Counted from the stretch's first letter, positions 12,040-24,509 are shown. The stretch: DNA of 64,000 bases from Aselliscus stoliczkanus (GCA_033961575.1 CM066727.1:150769434-150833433), one strand, 5' to 3'. Notes: generated by a model not told the origin, from the sequence alone. Made by a program: numbers and translations.

Positions 12040-12545
12040 ATGGATAGAGGAAGATCCGTGAATTTATTTTTTGGTTCTCTATTTGGTTCCATTGGTTTAT
12101 ATGTCTGTTTGTATGCCAGTATCATAATGTTTTGATAACTGTAGCTTTGTAAGCTATTTTGAAATCAGGAAGTGTGATGCCTGTAGCTTTGGTCTTCTTG
12201 CTCAAAATTGCTTTGGCTATTATTTGTAATTGCCAAAACTTGTAAGCAACTAAAATGTACTTTAGTAAGAGAATATATTAATAAATTATGGTGATCCAGA
12301 CAATAGAATATTATTCAGTGCTAAAAAGAAAAGAGCTATCAAGCCATAAAAAGACACAGAGGAGAGCCAGCTGAGTGGCGCCGGTGGTTAAGAGCTGGCT
12401 TGGGACGTCAGTGGCCCGGTTCGGGTCCTACATATGAGGACCAGTGACACTGCCCTAAAAAAAAAACCAAAAAAACAAAAACCAAAAAAACAAACACAGA
12501 GGAGCTTAAATGCATATTATAAAGTGAAATAATGTGGTAACATTC
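12040..12545. mobile_element. Old L1 fragment with inverted 5' half
   Basis: 12040-12230 reads as minus-strand L1 ORF2 ('TATGTCTGTTTGTATGCCAG', 'CTTTGGCTATTAT'). 12231-12545 reads as plus-strand L1 3' ORF2 ('AATAGAATATTATTCAGTGC', 'GAGCTATCAAGCCATAAAAA', 'GCATATTATAAAGTGAAA'). It is an ancient L1M-type copy and is interrupted by a SINE. Confidence 0.7.
12365..12493 (+). mobile_element. Short tRNA-derived SINE in old L1
   Basis: Plus-strand SINE with a diverged head (AGCCAGCTGAGTGGCGCC) and an AC/A-rich tail. Target duplication ACACAGAGGAG at 12354-12364 and 12494-12504 interrupts the L1 words 'AAAAAGACACAGAGGAG...CTTAAATGC'. Confidence 0.88.
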
Positions 12546-12574
12546 TTAAATAAATGTGGTTATGTTATACATCA

Positions 12575-13372
12575 TTTTTAACACGTATTTCTCGCTTTAT
12601 ATTTTTTTGATAATGACTTATTAGTTGCTGTTTATTTTATATGTATTTTAGGTTATGGAAATGATGTTAGATAAAAAGCAAATTCAAGTGCTTTTCTTAT
12701 TTGAGTTCAAAATGGGACATAAAGCAGCAGAGACAACTCACAACATCAACAACGCATTTGGCCCAGGAACTGCTAACAAACATAGAGTGCAGTGGTGGTT
12801 CAAGAAGTTTTGCAAAGGAGTTGAGAGCCTTGAAGATGAGAAGCATAGTGACTAGCCATCGGAAGTTGACAACCACCAATTGAAAACAATCATTGAATCT
12901 GATCCTCTTACAACTAACTACACGAGACGTTGCCAAAGAACTCAATGTTGACCATTCTATGGTCGTCCGGCATTTGAAGTAAATTGGAAAGGTGAAAAAG
13001 TTTGATAAGTGGGCGACTCATGAGCTGACCACAAATAAAATAAAAAATCATTGAAGTGTCATCTTCTCTTATTCTATGCAACAACAACGAACCATTTCTC
13101 AATTGGATTGTGATGTGAGATTAAAAGTGGATTTCATACAACTAGTGATGACCAGCTCAGTGGTTGGACTGAGAAGTTCCAAAGCACTTACCAAAGCCAA
13201 ACTTGCACCAAAAAAAAGGTCATGGTCACTGTTTTGTGGTCAGCTGCTGGTCTGATTCACTATAGCTTTCTGAATCCCAGCGAAACCAGTACATCTGAGA
13301 AGTATGCTCAGCAAATCGATGAGATGCACCGAAAACTGCAACTAAGGGTTGTCTTTCTGCAAAAATAAACAA
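12575..13372 (+). pseudogene. Mariner transposase relic (Hsmar1-like)
   Basis: Decayed plus-strand mariner. The N-terminal part from 12655 to about 12855 is open and encodes the helix-turn-helix DNA-binding region of a Hsmar1/SETMAR-type transposase ('MLDKKQIQVLFLFEFKMG', 'TTHNINNAFGPGTANKH', 'VQWWFKKFCKG'). A stop follows, after which homologous words continue in shifting frames ('VDHSMVVRHLK', 'GKVKKFDKW', 'MLSKSMRCT'-type region to about 13345). The second half of the catalytic domain, with the last acidic residue of the DD34D triad, is missing, so it is inactive. 12575-12654 resembles the mariner 5' UTR. I see no terminal repeats. An intact family member is about 343 codons. Recognised from memory of the family, not by a search. 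Confidence 0.87.
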
Positions 13373-13449
13373 AATTGACTAATCCTTATCTATCTAGACA
13401 AAGGGAAAAATGAAAATGACTTTTAAAAAATCAGAAATAAAAGGATCAT

Positions 13450-14928
13450 TTTATTTTATTTTTTTATTATTATTAACAGTTACAGATGTACAAAACTATG
13501 CAATAGTTATCTTTTTTACCCCTTACAAAGTGACTACCTCCTTCCCTACCCCCCCCACTCCCAATATCATACATATCTATTACAATTCCATTGACTCCAG
13601 TCCCACCCTATATTCCACATCCCATGACTATATATGTGTTAAATTATAGCCAACATCTAATATTATTCAGCGGCAGCTTCAGATGTTCAGTGCAGTAGTC
13701 AGGCCACTACACCGTCCATGAAGTGGTCTCCCTGACAAGACATGAGTCTATCTGGTCCCCTAAAAATATATTTACAATCTTATTGATTATATTCCCTAAA
13801 CTGTCTCTTCTGTCTCTGTGGTAGTGTTGTATTACCAGTTTATGTTGCCTCATTGTGGGAAGCCGACAGCCCCCCAGTGTCTGACAAGGCCACATTGCCC
13901 TGCTCAGCACTGGATATTAGGGGTGCTGCCTTATGGTTGGTCATGTAATATCTCCTGCCTCTAAGAACTCATGTGCCTTTCCTCCTATAGGAGACAATAT
14001 ACTCACTGCATTTATGGCAAGTTCCTGTATACCCCAATGAGCTAACTACGCAGCCAAAGACGGGTAAGATCTCCTAAACGAGGGGAGACAACCTAAGCCA
14101 GGTGGTAGTTCCGTGGGGAACCCCTAAACTGAGATATTGGGGACTCAAGCCCCTTTGGAAACTGAGGCATAAGCCTTTGGCTACATAGGCCTAAAAAAGC
14201 CAGTCTGTGAGAAACAGACAACCTCTGTGAGAAACTGGTGCTATCGTTCGTCCTTGCCTGTGCAGCTGTGAAAGGTTTCCTTGGAGACCAGGAGACCAAG
14301 GTCTCTCGGCCATGAAAGTTCTGATAAGAGGCAACTTACTGACCATAAGTTATTTTAATTAACAGCCTTGTTTTAACTTTGTTCTGTACATTGCTAGCAA
14401 CAGATACTAAAGCTTTGACTGAGAAACAGATGTTACCCTCTATTACAAAAATATGCAGCTCTTTGTAAGATAGGAAAAGTTTGAAACTCCCTTTTGCTAT
14501 AATCACATAACAATAGTTTCTTGCCTAAACTCTTGGCAATAGTTTAAGTATATGCCCTGTAAGGTGGTCATGGTAACCACTCTTTAGATGATAAGTAAAA
14601 TCCTTGAACAGGTTGAAATCTCTCAATAAAAGCTATGCGCTGACCCGATTCGGGGCTCAGTCTTCCTTGGCTGAGTCCCTTGGGCTCAGTCGTCTTTGGC
14701 TGAGTCCCTTGGTCTCGCTCCTATCTTTCTTCTGTCTCTTGTTTTTCCTTAATCTGCATCGCCCCTCTCGTGTCCCACTCGCCCTTGCCATGCAGGACGT
14801 GACACCTCATCCCTTCCCCTTCTCCCTCATGCCCACCCCTGTCCCATGTGGAATCTAAAGAACTGAGTAAACAAACAAAATAAACAGAAATAGTCTTAGA
14901 TACACAAAGGAAAAACTGATGAGGACAA
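13450..14928 (-). mobile_element. L1 3' end with inverted 5' part
   Basis: The main part is a minus-strand L1 3' UTR (13450-13853, resumed at 14805-14848). A short plus-strand part (14849-14928; 'ACACAAAGGAAAAACTGATG') is the inverted 5' end. The target duplication is AAAGGATCATT at about 13440-13450 and AAAAGGTCATT at about 14930-14940, both inside the host L1 ORF2. The solo LTR is inserted in the UTR portion. Confidence 0.8.
13854..14804 (+). mobile_element. Solo LTR, ERV1/gammaretrovirus-like, 951 bp
   Basis: Begins TGTGGGAAGC and ends GACGTGACA (TG...CA termini). A perfect 6-bp target duplication CCTCAT flanks it (13848-13853 and 14805-14810) inside an L1 3' UTR. The uninterrupted L1 sequence at 44800-44835 shows the empty site. 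A polyadenylation signal AATAAA is at 14625-14630. A 28-bp GGCTCAGTC...TTGGCTGAGTCCCTT unit is repeated in tandem at about 14654-14712. There is no internal retroviral sequence, so it formed by recombination between two LTRs. No protein is encoded. Confidence 0.9.
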
Positions 14929-16719
14929 AAAAGGTCATTATTAACTAATGCCACAGAAATAAAAAGATATCATAAGAGACTACAATGTAAAATTATATAC
15001 CAACAAACTGGATGTCTGAAGAGAAATAGATAAATTCCCAAAACATACAGCCTACCAAAATTAAATAATGACAACATAGAAAGCCTGTACAGACCCATTA
15101 TAACTAGTATGGATATTGAAGCAGTAATCAAAAGTCTACCAACAAAGAAATGCTCAGGGCCCGCTGGCTTCACTGGTGAAGTCTACCAAACATTTAAAGA
15201 AGAAAAAGAGTGAATCAACAGAGTGAAAATAAAACCTATGAAATGGAAGGAAATATTTACAAACTCTGTATCTGATAAGGGGTTAATTTCCAAAATATAT
15301 AAGGAACTCCTACAACTCAATAGCAAAAAGATAAATAAAAAATAAAAATCATATAATTATATCAATAGATGCAGAAAAAGCATTTGACAAGATATAGCAT
15401 CCATTTATGATTAAAATACTTAATAAAATGGGTATAGCAAGAAAGTACTTCGACATAATAAAGGCCATATATGACAATCCCTCAGCTAATATACTTAATA
15501 CTGAAAAACTGAAATATTTTCCTCTAAAATCAGGAAAAAGACAAGGTTGACCTTGTCACCAGTGTTATTTAACATAGTATTGAAAGTTCTAAGCAAAGCA
15601 TTAGGCAACAGAAAGAAATAAAAGGCATCCAAATTGAGAATAAAGTGATTACACTGTCAGTTTTTGCAGATGACATTATTCTTTATGTAGAAAATCCTAA
15701 AGACTCCACCAAAAAAGTATTAGAAACAATAAATGAATATAGTAAAGTTTTGGATACACAATCAATGCACAAAAATCCACTGCATTCCTATATACTAACA
15801 ATGAAATTTTAGAAAAAGAAATTAAAGAAAAATTCCATTTGCAATTGCAACAAAAAAGAATAAACTACCTAGGAATAAACTTAACAAAGGATGTGAAGGA
15901 CTTATGCATTGAAAATTATAAGACATTATTAAAAGAAATTAAAGAAGATGCAAAGAAATGGAAAGATATTCCACATTCATGGATTGGAAGAATCAACATA
16001 GTTAAAATAGCCATATTACCTGCTCAAAGCAGAATACAGATTTAATGCAATGCTCATCAAAATCCAAAAGGCATTTTTTCAAGAAAGAGAATACAAAATC
16101 ATGAAATTTTTATGGAATCACAAAAGATCCCAAATAGGCAAAGCATTCTAAGAAAAAAGAAAAAGGCTGCATCATACTCCTTGGCTTCAATTCGCACTAC
16201 AAAGCAACAATAATCAAAGCAGCATGGTATTGGCAGAAAAACAGACACAAAGACTAATGAAATAGAATTAAAAACCCAGAAATTAAACCAATATATATGG
16301 GCAGATAATTTTTGACAAAGGCGCATACAATGGAGAAAAGAAAGCCTCTTCAATAAATGGTACTGGGAGAAATGGAAAGCGATGTGCAAAAGAATGAAAC
16401 TAGACTGCTATCTATCTGTCACCATATATCAAAATTAACTGAAAATGGATCAACGACTTAAACATAAGACCTGAAACTATCTGCATACAAGAAACCATAG
16501 GTACTAAACTTGTGGACCTTGGGATTTTATATATTTGACCTCAAAGGCAAGGGAAGTAAAAATAAATGAATGGGACTATATCAAACTAAAAAGCTTCTAC
16601 ACAGCAAAAGATACCATCAACAAAAAAAGAGGCAACCACTCGAATGAGAGAAGATATTTGCTAACAACTCCTCTCATAAGGGGCTAATATCCAAAATTTA
16701 CCTAAAGCACTCGTATAAC

Positions 16720-16721
16720 TC

Positions 16722-16753
<32 letters not shown>
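16720..16753. repeat. (CAA)n microsatellite in L1
   Basis: About eleven CAA units where other L1 copies here have only a few ('AACTCAACAACAAA'). Confidence 0.9.
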
Positions 16754-17655
16754 AAGAATCCAATTAAAAAATGGGCAGAGGACCTGAACAGACACTTCTC
16801 CCAAGAAAACACACAATGGCCAACAGATATATGAAGAAAATGCTCAACTTCACTAGCTATTAGGGAAATGCAAATCAAAACCACAAGAGATATCACCACA
16901 CACCTGTTAGAAGGGCTATCATCAACAAGATAAGTAATAACAAGAGTTGGAGAGGCTGTGGGGAAAAAGGAACCCTCATACACTGCTGGTGGGAATGTAA
17001 ATTGGTACAGCCACTATGGAAGGCAGTGTGGAGGTTCCTCAAAATGTTAAGAATAGAATTACCATATGACCCAGCAATTCTTCTTCAGGGTATCTACCCC
17101 CCAAAATCTGAAAACATTTATCTGTACAGATATATGTACCCCTATGTTCACTGCAGCATTATTTACAATGGCCAAGACATGGATACAACTAGTGTTCTTC
17201 AATAGATGATTAGATAAATAAGGTGTGGTACATATACACAATGGAATATTACTTAGTCATAAGAAAAAATAAAATCATAAGAAAAGATGAAATAGTGCCA
17301 TTTGCGACAACATGGATGCCTTTTGAAATTATTATGCTAAGCAAAATAAGTCAGACAGAAAAAGTTGAGAACCATATGACTTCACTCATATGTGGGATAT
17401 AAAACTGAAAGCAACAAAGGAACAAGATAAACAAATAAAGACACAAAAACTCATAGACACAGATAACAGTTTAGTAGTTACCAGAGAGTAAAGGGGTAGA
17501 GGGGATGGTACAAAAACATGAGGGGTCAAATATATGTTGATGGAAAGAGAACTGACTCTGGGTAGTGACCACACAATGTGATATATAAATGATGTATTAT
17601 AGTATTGTACACTTGAAATCTATGTAATTTTACTAACCATTGTCACCCTAATACT

Positions 17656-18160
17656 TTTAATTTTAAAAAAAGAAAAGATGAAATAGTGCCATTTTTGACA
17701 TGGATGGACCTTCAGTTATCACACTAAGTGAAATAAGTCATTCAGAAAAAGTCAAGAACCATATGACTTCACTTACATGTAGAATATAAAACTGAAAGCA
17801 ACCAAGAAACAAGACAAACAAACAAAAACTCATAGACACAAACAACAGATTAGTGATTACCAGAGTGTAAGGGGGTAGGAGGGGTGGTAGAAGAGGGAAA
17901 AGAGGGTCAAATACATGATGATGGAAGCACTGACTCTGGGTGGTGAGCACATAAAGGTTTATATAGATGATGTATTATAAAAATGTACCCTTGTGGTTAA
18001 GCGCTGGCCTGGGAAGCCAGCGGCTCCCGTTCGGTCCCACATATGAGGGCCAGTGACACTGCCCTCAAAAAAAAAAAATGTACCTTTGAAACCTATGTAA
18101 TTTTACTAACCAATGTCACCCCAATAAATTTAATAAATAAAAAATAGATTGAAAACCAAA
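17656..18160 (+). mobile_element. Second L1 3' end in tandem
   Basis: Repeats the last about 350 bases of L1 ORF2 and 3' UTR directly after the previous copy ('AGAAAAGATGAAATAGTGCC', 'CTGACTCTGGGTGGTGAGCA', 'CCAATGTCACCCCAATAAA'). It was inserted into or next to the A-rich tail of the first L1, a common landing site. A SINE interrupts it. Confidence 0.83.
17993..18073 (+). mobile_element. 5'-truncated tRNA-derived SINE
   Basis: Starts at TTGTGGTTAAGCGCTGG, so the first about 18 bases (GGCCGGCCGAGTGGCG) are missing. Imperfect target duplication AAATGTACCCTTG / AAATGTACCTTTG (about 17981-17993 and 18075-18087) flanks it. The truncation removes part of the A box. Confidence 0.85.
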
Positions 18161-18179
18161 AATAAAATAAATAAATCCT

Positions 18180-19025
18180 AATAATTAATAAATGGGCTGA
18201 AGACTTAAGCAGACATTTCTTCAAAGAAGACATACAGATACTAGGAGATAAATGGCCAACAGGTATATGACAGATGCGCAGTGTTACTAATCTTTAGGAA
18301 AATGCAAATCAAACCCACAATCAGATATCATCTCATAACTGTCAAGTTGGTTATTATCAAGCAAACAAAAGACAGCAAGTGTTGGTGAAGATATGGAGAA
18401 AAATAGAATCCTCGTATATTGTTGGTTGGGAATGCAAAATTGTGCAGCCACTATGGAAAACAATATAGAGGTTCTTCAACAAAATTTAAAAATAGACTTA
18501 CCATGTTTTCTAGTAATCTCGCTTCTAGGTATATATTTAAAATAATTGAAACCAACATCTCTATGAGATATTAACACTCCCATGTTCATTGCAGTAGTAT
18601 TCGTAATTGTCAAGAGATGGAAACAACCTAAATGTCCATGGAAGGATGAATAGATACAGAAAATATGGTAAATACACACAATGGAGTATTATTTAGCCTT
18701 AAAAAGGAAGGACATTTTGTCATATGTGACAACATGGATGAAGCTGGAGGACATTACACTAAATAAATAAACCAGTCACAAAAGGATAAAAACTGCATGG
18801 GTCTACTTTTATGAGGTATCTCCTGTACTCAAACTCATAGGATGAGATATCACTATATCTCAGTGGTTGCCAGGGGCTGGGGCAAGGGGAAATGGGGGAG
18901 TTGCTAATCAATGGGCATGAAGTTCCAGTTATGCAAGATAAGTTCTAGTGATCTGCTATGCAACACTGTGCTTATAGTTAACAACATTGAACTGTGCCTT
19001 TAAAAATTTAAGTGAGTAGTTCTCA
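18180..19025 (+). mobile_element. Old L1 3' half
   Basis: Diverged L1M-type ORF2 C-terminal and 3' UTR sequence ('AAATGGGCTGAAGACTTAAG', 'ATGCAAATCAAACCCACAAT', 'GTGGTTGCCAGGGGCTGG'). Plus orientation. No open frame. Confidence 0.82.
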
Positions 19026-20239
19026 TGTTCAGTGTTCTTATTGCCTTAAAAATTGTAATCTGTACATCTTCAAAACTATAGTAGTTATATATAGAAAACA
19101 ATATTAATAATAATTGCTACAATTTATTGATAACTAATTATACTCCATACTTTACAGATTTATTTCCATTCTTATAGTAAATTATGTATTCCTGATTTAC
19201 CTGATTCACAGTTGGGAAAATATATGCTTAGAGGTTAAAAAAGTCTTGTTTGTCAACTCTATCTTATTTAACATACAAATTATAATTCAGGTAGAATGAA
19301 ATTAAATTGAGAAACCATTCATAAATTTCTTCTAATATTTTAAATTCCCTTCAAATTTCTGTCACTTTTTTTTCTTTCTCAGAAAATCCTGTGCTGTATC
19401 TCTCAATTGCATAAATCTCATAATGATCATTAGAAATGTTGCACCACTAACTAGGGTTATAGGACATTTTCTATTACTAAAAAACTTGTGAAGGAATATA
19501 TATAGTAGTAGTCAGAAAGTGGAGCTTACCATCTATGGAATTAGAGAGAGTGAATGTATCCTATGTATCTAATGTCCATTCCTTTTCTATTTTCTACAAT
19601 ATGTATGTATCTACCTATATCTATTGAGTTTTATGGTATTTGAAAGTATGGAGATTTATTTAGCACCTAAATCTACAAAAGTATATATTGTTAATGGTCT
19701 ATGCTTTTATCAATAGATTAATTATATGGATATACCTTATTAAATGATAAACAAGTAATGTTTCTTCATGTTTAAATGGAAGCATTTACATTTTCAATAA
19801 ATTATGAGACATTAAAAAATTTTTTTCCTAGAGAAACTGTAAAATGGTGAAGGGAACATTTGTCAAATATAAATGAAAATCATAAAATGATATTTTGTGT
19901 CTATAGTAAGGAAAATATCATATAAATATTTTAAAAGTATCTCCTCCATTCCTGATGATTATTTTTTCCTAAACAGAACTCAAAACATAATTTTACTTTT
20001 AAAAATAATTATTGTTTAAGAAGTTTCAACAAGTGTTCAAAAGAATGGGATTCAGAAAGACATAAGAAAAGTAATTGACATTAAATGAGAAACATATTAA
20101 ACAAACAGAATTATTAGAATAAAAAACAAAGAGAATGGACAAGGATGACAAGGAGTCCATTGTGATTTGAAGCTACTAAAATTCCATGTTTATATTTTTT
20201 AAATTTCATTGCAATGTGTCTCTAATTCATTACACCACA
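19026..20239. other. Intergenic, 3' flank of OR gene
   Basis: About 1.2 kb of AT-rich sequence downstream of the first OR gene, with a weak MIR-like trace at about 19105-19235. No gene is supported. Confidence 0.5.
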
Positions 20240-21181
20240 TTATTTCGTTTGCTTGTGAAAAATAGTCTTCCTTGTCATGTCCATGAAGGCTCGCTTGACT
20301 TGCTGATTTCTTAAGCTGTAAATAAAGGGGTTCAACATGGGAGCTACTGAGGTGTTTAGCACAGCAACTCCCTTGCTCAAAGACACCCTATCTTTTGCTG
20401 AGGGTTTGATATACATAAAAATGCAGCTGCCATAAGAGATGGAGATGACAATCATGTGAGATGAACATGTGGAAAAGGCCTTTGTCCTCTGACTAGTAGA
20501 AGAAATTGTTAGAATTGTTCTGATGATATATATGTAGGACAGAAATATCAATGCCAAAGTGAACATTAGAGTAAACACAGCACAAGAAAACCCCATTATC
20601 TCTAGGAATTTTGTATCTGAACAAGAAAGTTGCAGCAGGGGAAAATAATCACAGGTAAAATGGTCAATAATATTAGACCTACAGTAATCAAGGTTTAACA
20701 ACAACAGGAGTGCAGGGAATATGATTAAGAATGAAACTAGCCATGAAGAGAAGACAAGGAGTACACAGACTCTTCGATTCATGATGGTCGTGTAATGCAG
20801 AGGTTTGCAGATGGCAATATAACGGTCATAGGACATGACGGCCAAAAGGTAAAACTCAGTGACTCCCAAGAGAATGAAGAAAAATAACTGAGCAATGCAA
20901 TGATTAAAGGAAATGGTTTTGTCTCCTGAAATAATGGTGCTCAGGAACTTGGGTATAGTGACAGTTGTGAATGAAACCTCTAATAGGGAGAAGTTTCTGA
21001 GGAAGAAATACATGGGGGTCTGGAGGTGGGAATCCAGCAGGGTGAGGGCGACAATGGTCAGGTTCCCAGTGATGCTGAGCATGTAGGTGATGAGCAGAAA
21101 GATAAAAATCAGCACCTGAAGCTTTGGGTCATCTGACAGTCCCAGGAGAATAAACTCTGTTATTTCTGTGTGATTTCCCAT
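20240..21181 (-). CDS. Olfactory receptor, OR6C-like (intact)
   Basis: A 313-residue seven-transmembrane odorant receptor, expected in olfactory cilia and coupled to the Golf-cAMP pathway. The N-terminus has one N-glycosylation site (Asn3-His-Thr). Visible OR signatures in order: GN at 39-40 (TM1), LQTPMYFFL at 53-61, Cys95 (TM3 disulfide), [10 protein letters not shown] at 116-125, extracellular-loop cysteines 167, 177 and 187, SY at 215-216 (TM5), KAFSTCSSH at 234-242 (TM6), and [12 protein letters not shown] at 281-292 (TM7). Length and motifs fit class II family 6, subfamily C; I cannot name the ortholog. The ATG is supported by the splice acceptor TTTCTCCTATAG about 36 bases upstream. 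The coding exon is intronless and shares its orientation with every other OR here. Confidence 0.93.
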   Translation of the reverse strand: MGNHTEITEFILLGLSDDPKLQVLIFIFLLITYMLSITGNLTIVALTLLDSHLQTPMYFFLRNFSLLEVSFTTVTIPKFLSTIISGDKTISFNHCIAQLFFFILLGVTEFYLLAVMSYDRYIAICKPLHYTTIMNRRVCVLLVFSSWLVSFLIIFPALLLLLNLDYCRSNIIDHFTCDYFPLLQLSCSDTKFLEIMGFSCAVFTLMFTLALIFLSYIYIIRTILTISSTSQRTKAFSTCSSHMIVISISYGSCIFMYIKPSAKDRVSLSKGVAVLNTSVAPMLNPFIYSLRNQQVKRAFMDMTRKTIFHKQTK

Positions 21182-21216
21182 TCTTCAGTTGCTTTTTGGT
21201 TTTTCTCCCACCAGGC

Positions 21217-21236
21217 CTATAGGAGAAAGCACAAGG
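21217..21236 (-). promoter_or_regulatory. Candidate 3' splice acceptor of OR exon
   Basis: On the minus strand a pyrimidine-rich tract ends in TTTCTCCTATAG, 36 bases upstream of the OR ATG. OR genes usually have non-coding 5' exons spliced to a single coding exon close to the ATG, which fits. The upstream exon is not identified. Confidence 0.55.
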
Positions 21237-21355
21237 AACAAACCTGAAGAGTGGATTAACAAATATCCAAGTGTGGAGCCAGAATTTGGCTGAAATAGTA
21301 TGTCATTTCACCTTCAGGGGAAATTTAAAGCAAACTGAAAATAACAATGATCCTT

Positions 21356-21644
21356 TTGGGTAGATACCCAGCAGAGGGATTGCTGGGCCATATGGTAATT
21401 TTATTCTTAATTTTTTGAGGAATCACCACACTGCCTTACATAGTGGCTGCACGGATCTGCATTACCACCAACAGTAGTAGATGAGGATAAAAGGGATCCA
21501 ATATATGGTGATTGAAGGAGCACTGACTCTGGGTGGTGAACACATAATGTGATATATAGATGATAGATTACAGAACTGAGCACCTGAAACCTATGTAACT
21601 TTAACAATTGTCACCCCAATAAACTTTAATTAAAAAAAAACAAC
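21356..21644 (+). mobile_element. 5'-inverted L1 3' end
   Basis: 21356-21475 is inverted L1 ORF2 ('GGGATTGCTGGGCCATATGG') and 21476-21640 is the plus-strand L1 3' end ('CTGACTCTGGGTGGTGAACA', 'TGTCACCCCAATAAACTTTA') with an A tail. Target duplication AACAATGATCCTT / AACAACGATCCTT (21343-21355 and 21645-21657). A clear twin-priming product, located about 160 bases upstream of the OR ATG. Confidence 0.9.
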
Positions 21645-21657
21645 AACAACGATCCTT

Positions 21658-24500
21658 CAATTTCCTCTGTTTTACAGGTGAAAACTCTTACTTAGGTTGA
21701 GGCAGATTTTAAAAAATTTAGTGTCACAAAGCTTGAAGTGGTAGGACAGGGATTTGTTCCCAAACTTTTCTGACTTCAAGCACAACCTGTGAACTTTCAG
21801 AGACATGCCCACCAAGTTTCTTCCCAATGAGAACCAGCCTTGTGTCATTGCTGCAATCCTTATACAAGTTTTCCATTCTGTGTAAGCTAAAACTGAGAAT
21901 CCTCAAAAATGGGAAAGATACTGTATTTTTTAATAAGAAGTGACTGCTTTGTCCTTAGCCATCTATCAACTTTTGCTAACCCTCAGCTTTTCCAACTCCT
22001 ACCTCATTGAAAGTCAGAAACACTGAAGTCATTGCCACCAGCAACTTCAGATGTTAGGGAAAGAGAGAAGAAACAGGTAGAAAATAATTTAAGTAGGAAG
22101 AACTGAGGTTGATTACATCTGAATCCCTGCCAATATTTTATGACATTTCAGCACACCTCTATGTGTGTGTCATTTTTATCACCTTTATAGCACTTTTATT
22201 CCTATACAACCTATTTCCATTTCTATTTCAAATAATAATCATTATATTTTATAATTTAGGCTAATAATACATCTTTTCATGATCTTTTTAACTACTTAGG
22301 CTAAATTACCTGTATAGAGTACATTTATAACAAAAGACATATAAGGAAGCCTTTTTTTTTACATATAATTTAAAAGAAAATGTCATAAAACATTGTTTCA
22401 ATGTTATTTTCCTTAAATTTCTTCACAATTTATCCTTTTAAATACATTACTCCTGCTTAGTCACATCATTCTTCCTTAGGGGTTGTTTTTTTTTCACTGA
22501 AAGAACTTGTTTTCATAACACCTTGAGGTCACAAAATGCATTCTCATCAAATAGACAAGATTTAGTTTCAATCTCAAGATTGAAATTGCTGCAATAACTT
22601 ACCAGCATTGAAGATCCAGTTCTAAATAGATATATAATATATATTATAGAATACATTATTACTATACCACAGTGAATAATGTTACCATTGTATTGTATTT
22701 TTAACCTTATTTCAATTTTTTTAATATTTGCTTTTACTCTTAGTTTTCCTGTTAATTTTAACACTTTTTTGAATAATATCATGACTTATTCCTTTTGGCT
22801 ACTGAATAAGCCTTTGAAAAAATGTATGAACAGCTGTGAGGGAAGGTATTAATAGATATTGGAAGGGTTCATGTGAGCATCACTGAAAATGAACACTTGT
22901 ATAGCCAGTTTATGAGAACCAGAGAAACCTAGTTAAAGAAACTCTAGCAGGAGGTGATCCAATTTACAGAATTGGGCATGTTATATTATATTTTCCTGTG
23001 GAAAATGTTTGTGAAAATTCAATGGATTGTACTGATTTTCTAACATCAAATAAGCATGCTAAAAATTATCAGTATTTATTTATTCATTCATTCATTCATT
23101 CACCATCTTTTTGAGAGAAATAAACTTCAACATTTAACAAGATTCATACTATTCCTGGGGCCTTCAATAATCCCAAGGTTATAGTCACATAGAGTATGAA
23201 GTGTAACTCCAAGCATTTGCCTCATCTTTTCAGCTTTTTCTCTGAATGCTAATCCATAGTCACCCCTGGAAGAACATGGTTTTAGGTTGTTAAGCCTTAT
23301 ATTTCCTTCCATACATTTCATCAAAATCAATTCTTACTTACATTCTAAATTTCCCTTGAGACAGACTCTAAGCAATTCGGAGTGAAAATTAACAGTAATA
23401 CTTCAGATTTCTTAAATAAGATCGCTACAGGGTGTAGCCATTTTCAGGGTGTCATTCTGAAAACACTCCTATATCCTGCTCTTCCAAAATCCCTACCATT
23501 AAGTTAACATTAAAAATGATACTTTAGATAAACTAGATATTCACAATTTCTTTGATGTCCAAACTGCGAAAGGAATTTTATATTAAAGGATATATCAAGC
23601 TTGAGAAACTGAGATAAGAGCCTTACTGGTTCCATTTTATTTCTGGTGTGTTTTGTTGTTGGGTTTTACTAATGTTTTATGCTACACTGGGTGAAGATAT
23701 CCCGTAGTAATCCAAAGATTTCGAAAATTTAAATGTTTCAAACTTTTCTATGTTTATTGGATTTCCTTCAGTTATACCTCACTAGAGCTCATTAGGAAAA
23801 ATTTAAAAACCCTATCTCCAAAACAGTGGGCTTTATTGATCATATCATTCTGTTCCTACTTTATGAGTTTAAAGAGTTCAGGGTTTAGGTTAATATATTA
23901 GAGAAAAGGAAATTTGTTCAATTCAATGTCGTGGCTTAATAATTATTCTAAATTTACTTTTGGCACTCTTCAATGATTCCAGGCTTTAGGCCATGATACA
24001 GGGTTCCCTTAAGAACTTCTGTTGGCCTGAATAAGCAGACCCCTCAATAATCCCAAAAGGTTATTGGAAAGATTGTTTTATTAGCTGCTTTTTACTTTTT
24101 TTCACAATTATTTTAGATGAATATTTTCCTGGAGAAATCTGAATAATTTATATTGCTTCATTTTGTCAATAATAGGCAGATTGAATTTTCAGCATTCATA
24201 CCAGTTGTCATAGAAACAAATCAAGGGAAAGAAGACATCATCAAATCATATTTAATAATAATTTCAGATATAGTAACACTCATATCTTGTAGGGGTTTAT
24301 GGCCAATATTGAGTAATAACCTCACACTTTCAATTCATTAGTTAGCCATCTATAATTTAAACAAGGAAGGAAAAATAAATAAGTTAATCATAAAATGATA
24401 GTATCAAAACACTAGTAATTTCTTATTTATGGCATTCTAGGGTAAATCGTTATTACAGAAAGTATATTGGGTTTGCAGTTAGAGAAATATGAATTAAAAA
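21658..24500. other. Intergenic, nothing recognised
   Basis: About 2.8 kb upstream of the first OR gene. No gene is supported. It contains an (ATTC)n tract at 23081-23103 and should include the OR promoter and 5' exons, which I cannot locate. Confidence 0.5.
23081..23103. repeat. (ATTC)n short tandem repeat
   Basis: About five ATTC units. Confidence 0.85.
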
Positions 24501-24509
24501 TACAAATGG

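Larger units (their letters stand above)
13376..17655 (+). mobile_element. L1 (5'-truncated), interrupted
   Basis: Plus-strand L1 that starts inside ORF2 upstream of the reverse transcriptase and runs to a 3' UTR ending near 17655 ('CCTATGTAATTTTACTAACC', 'TGTCACCCTAATA'). It is interrupted at 13450 by a second L1 (to about 14928) and carries an extra L1-derived patch at about 15210-15345. The reverse-transcriptase catalytic motif F-A-D-D is still readable at about 15663-15675, but frameshifts and stops break the frame everywhere. It contains a (CAA)n expansion at 16720-16753. Inactive. Confidence 0.85.

Noticed and set aside
12655..12855. SETMAR-type functional gene
   Set aside because: Only the mariner part is present, with stops and a missing C-terminal half; no SET-domain exon is nearby.
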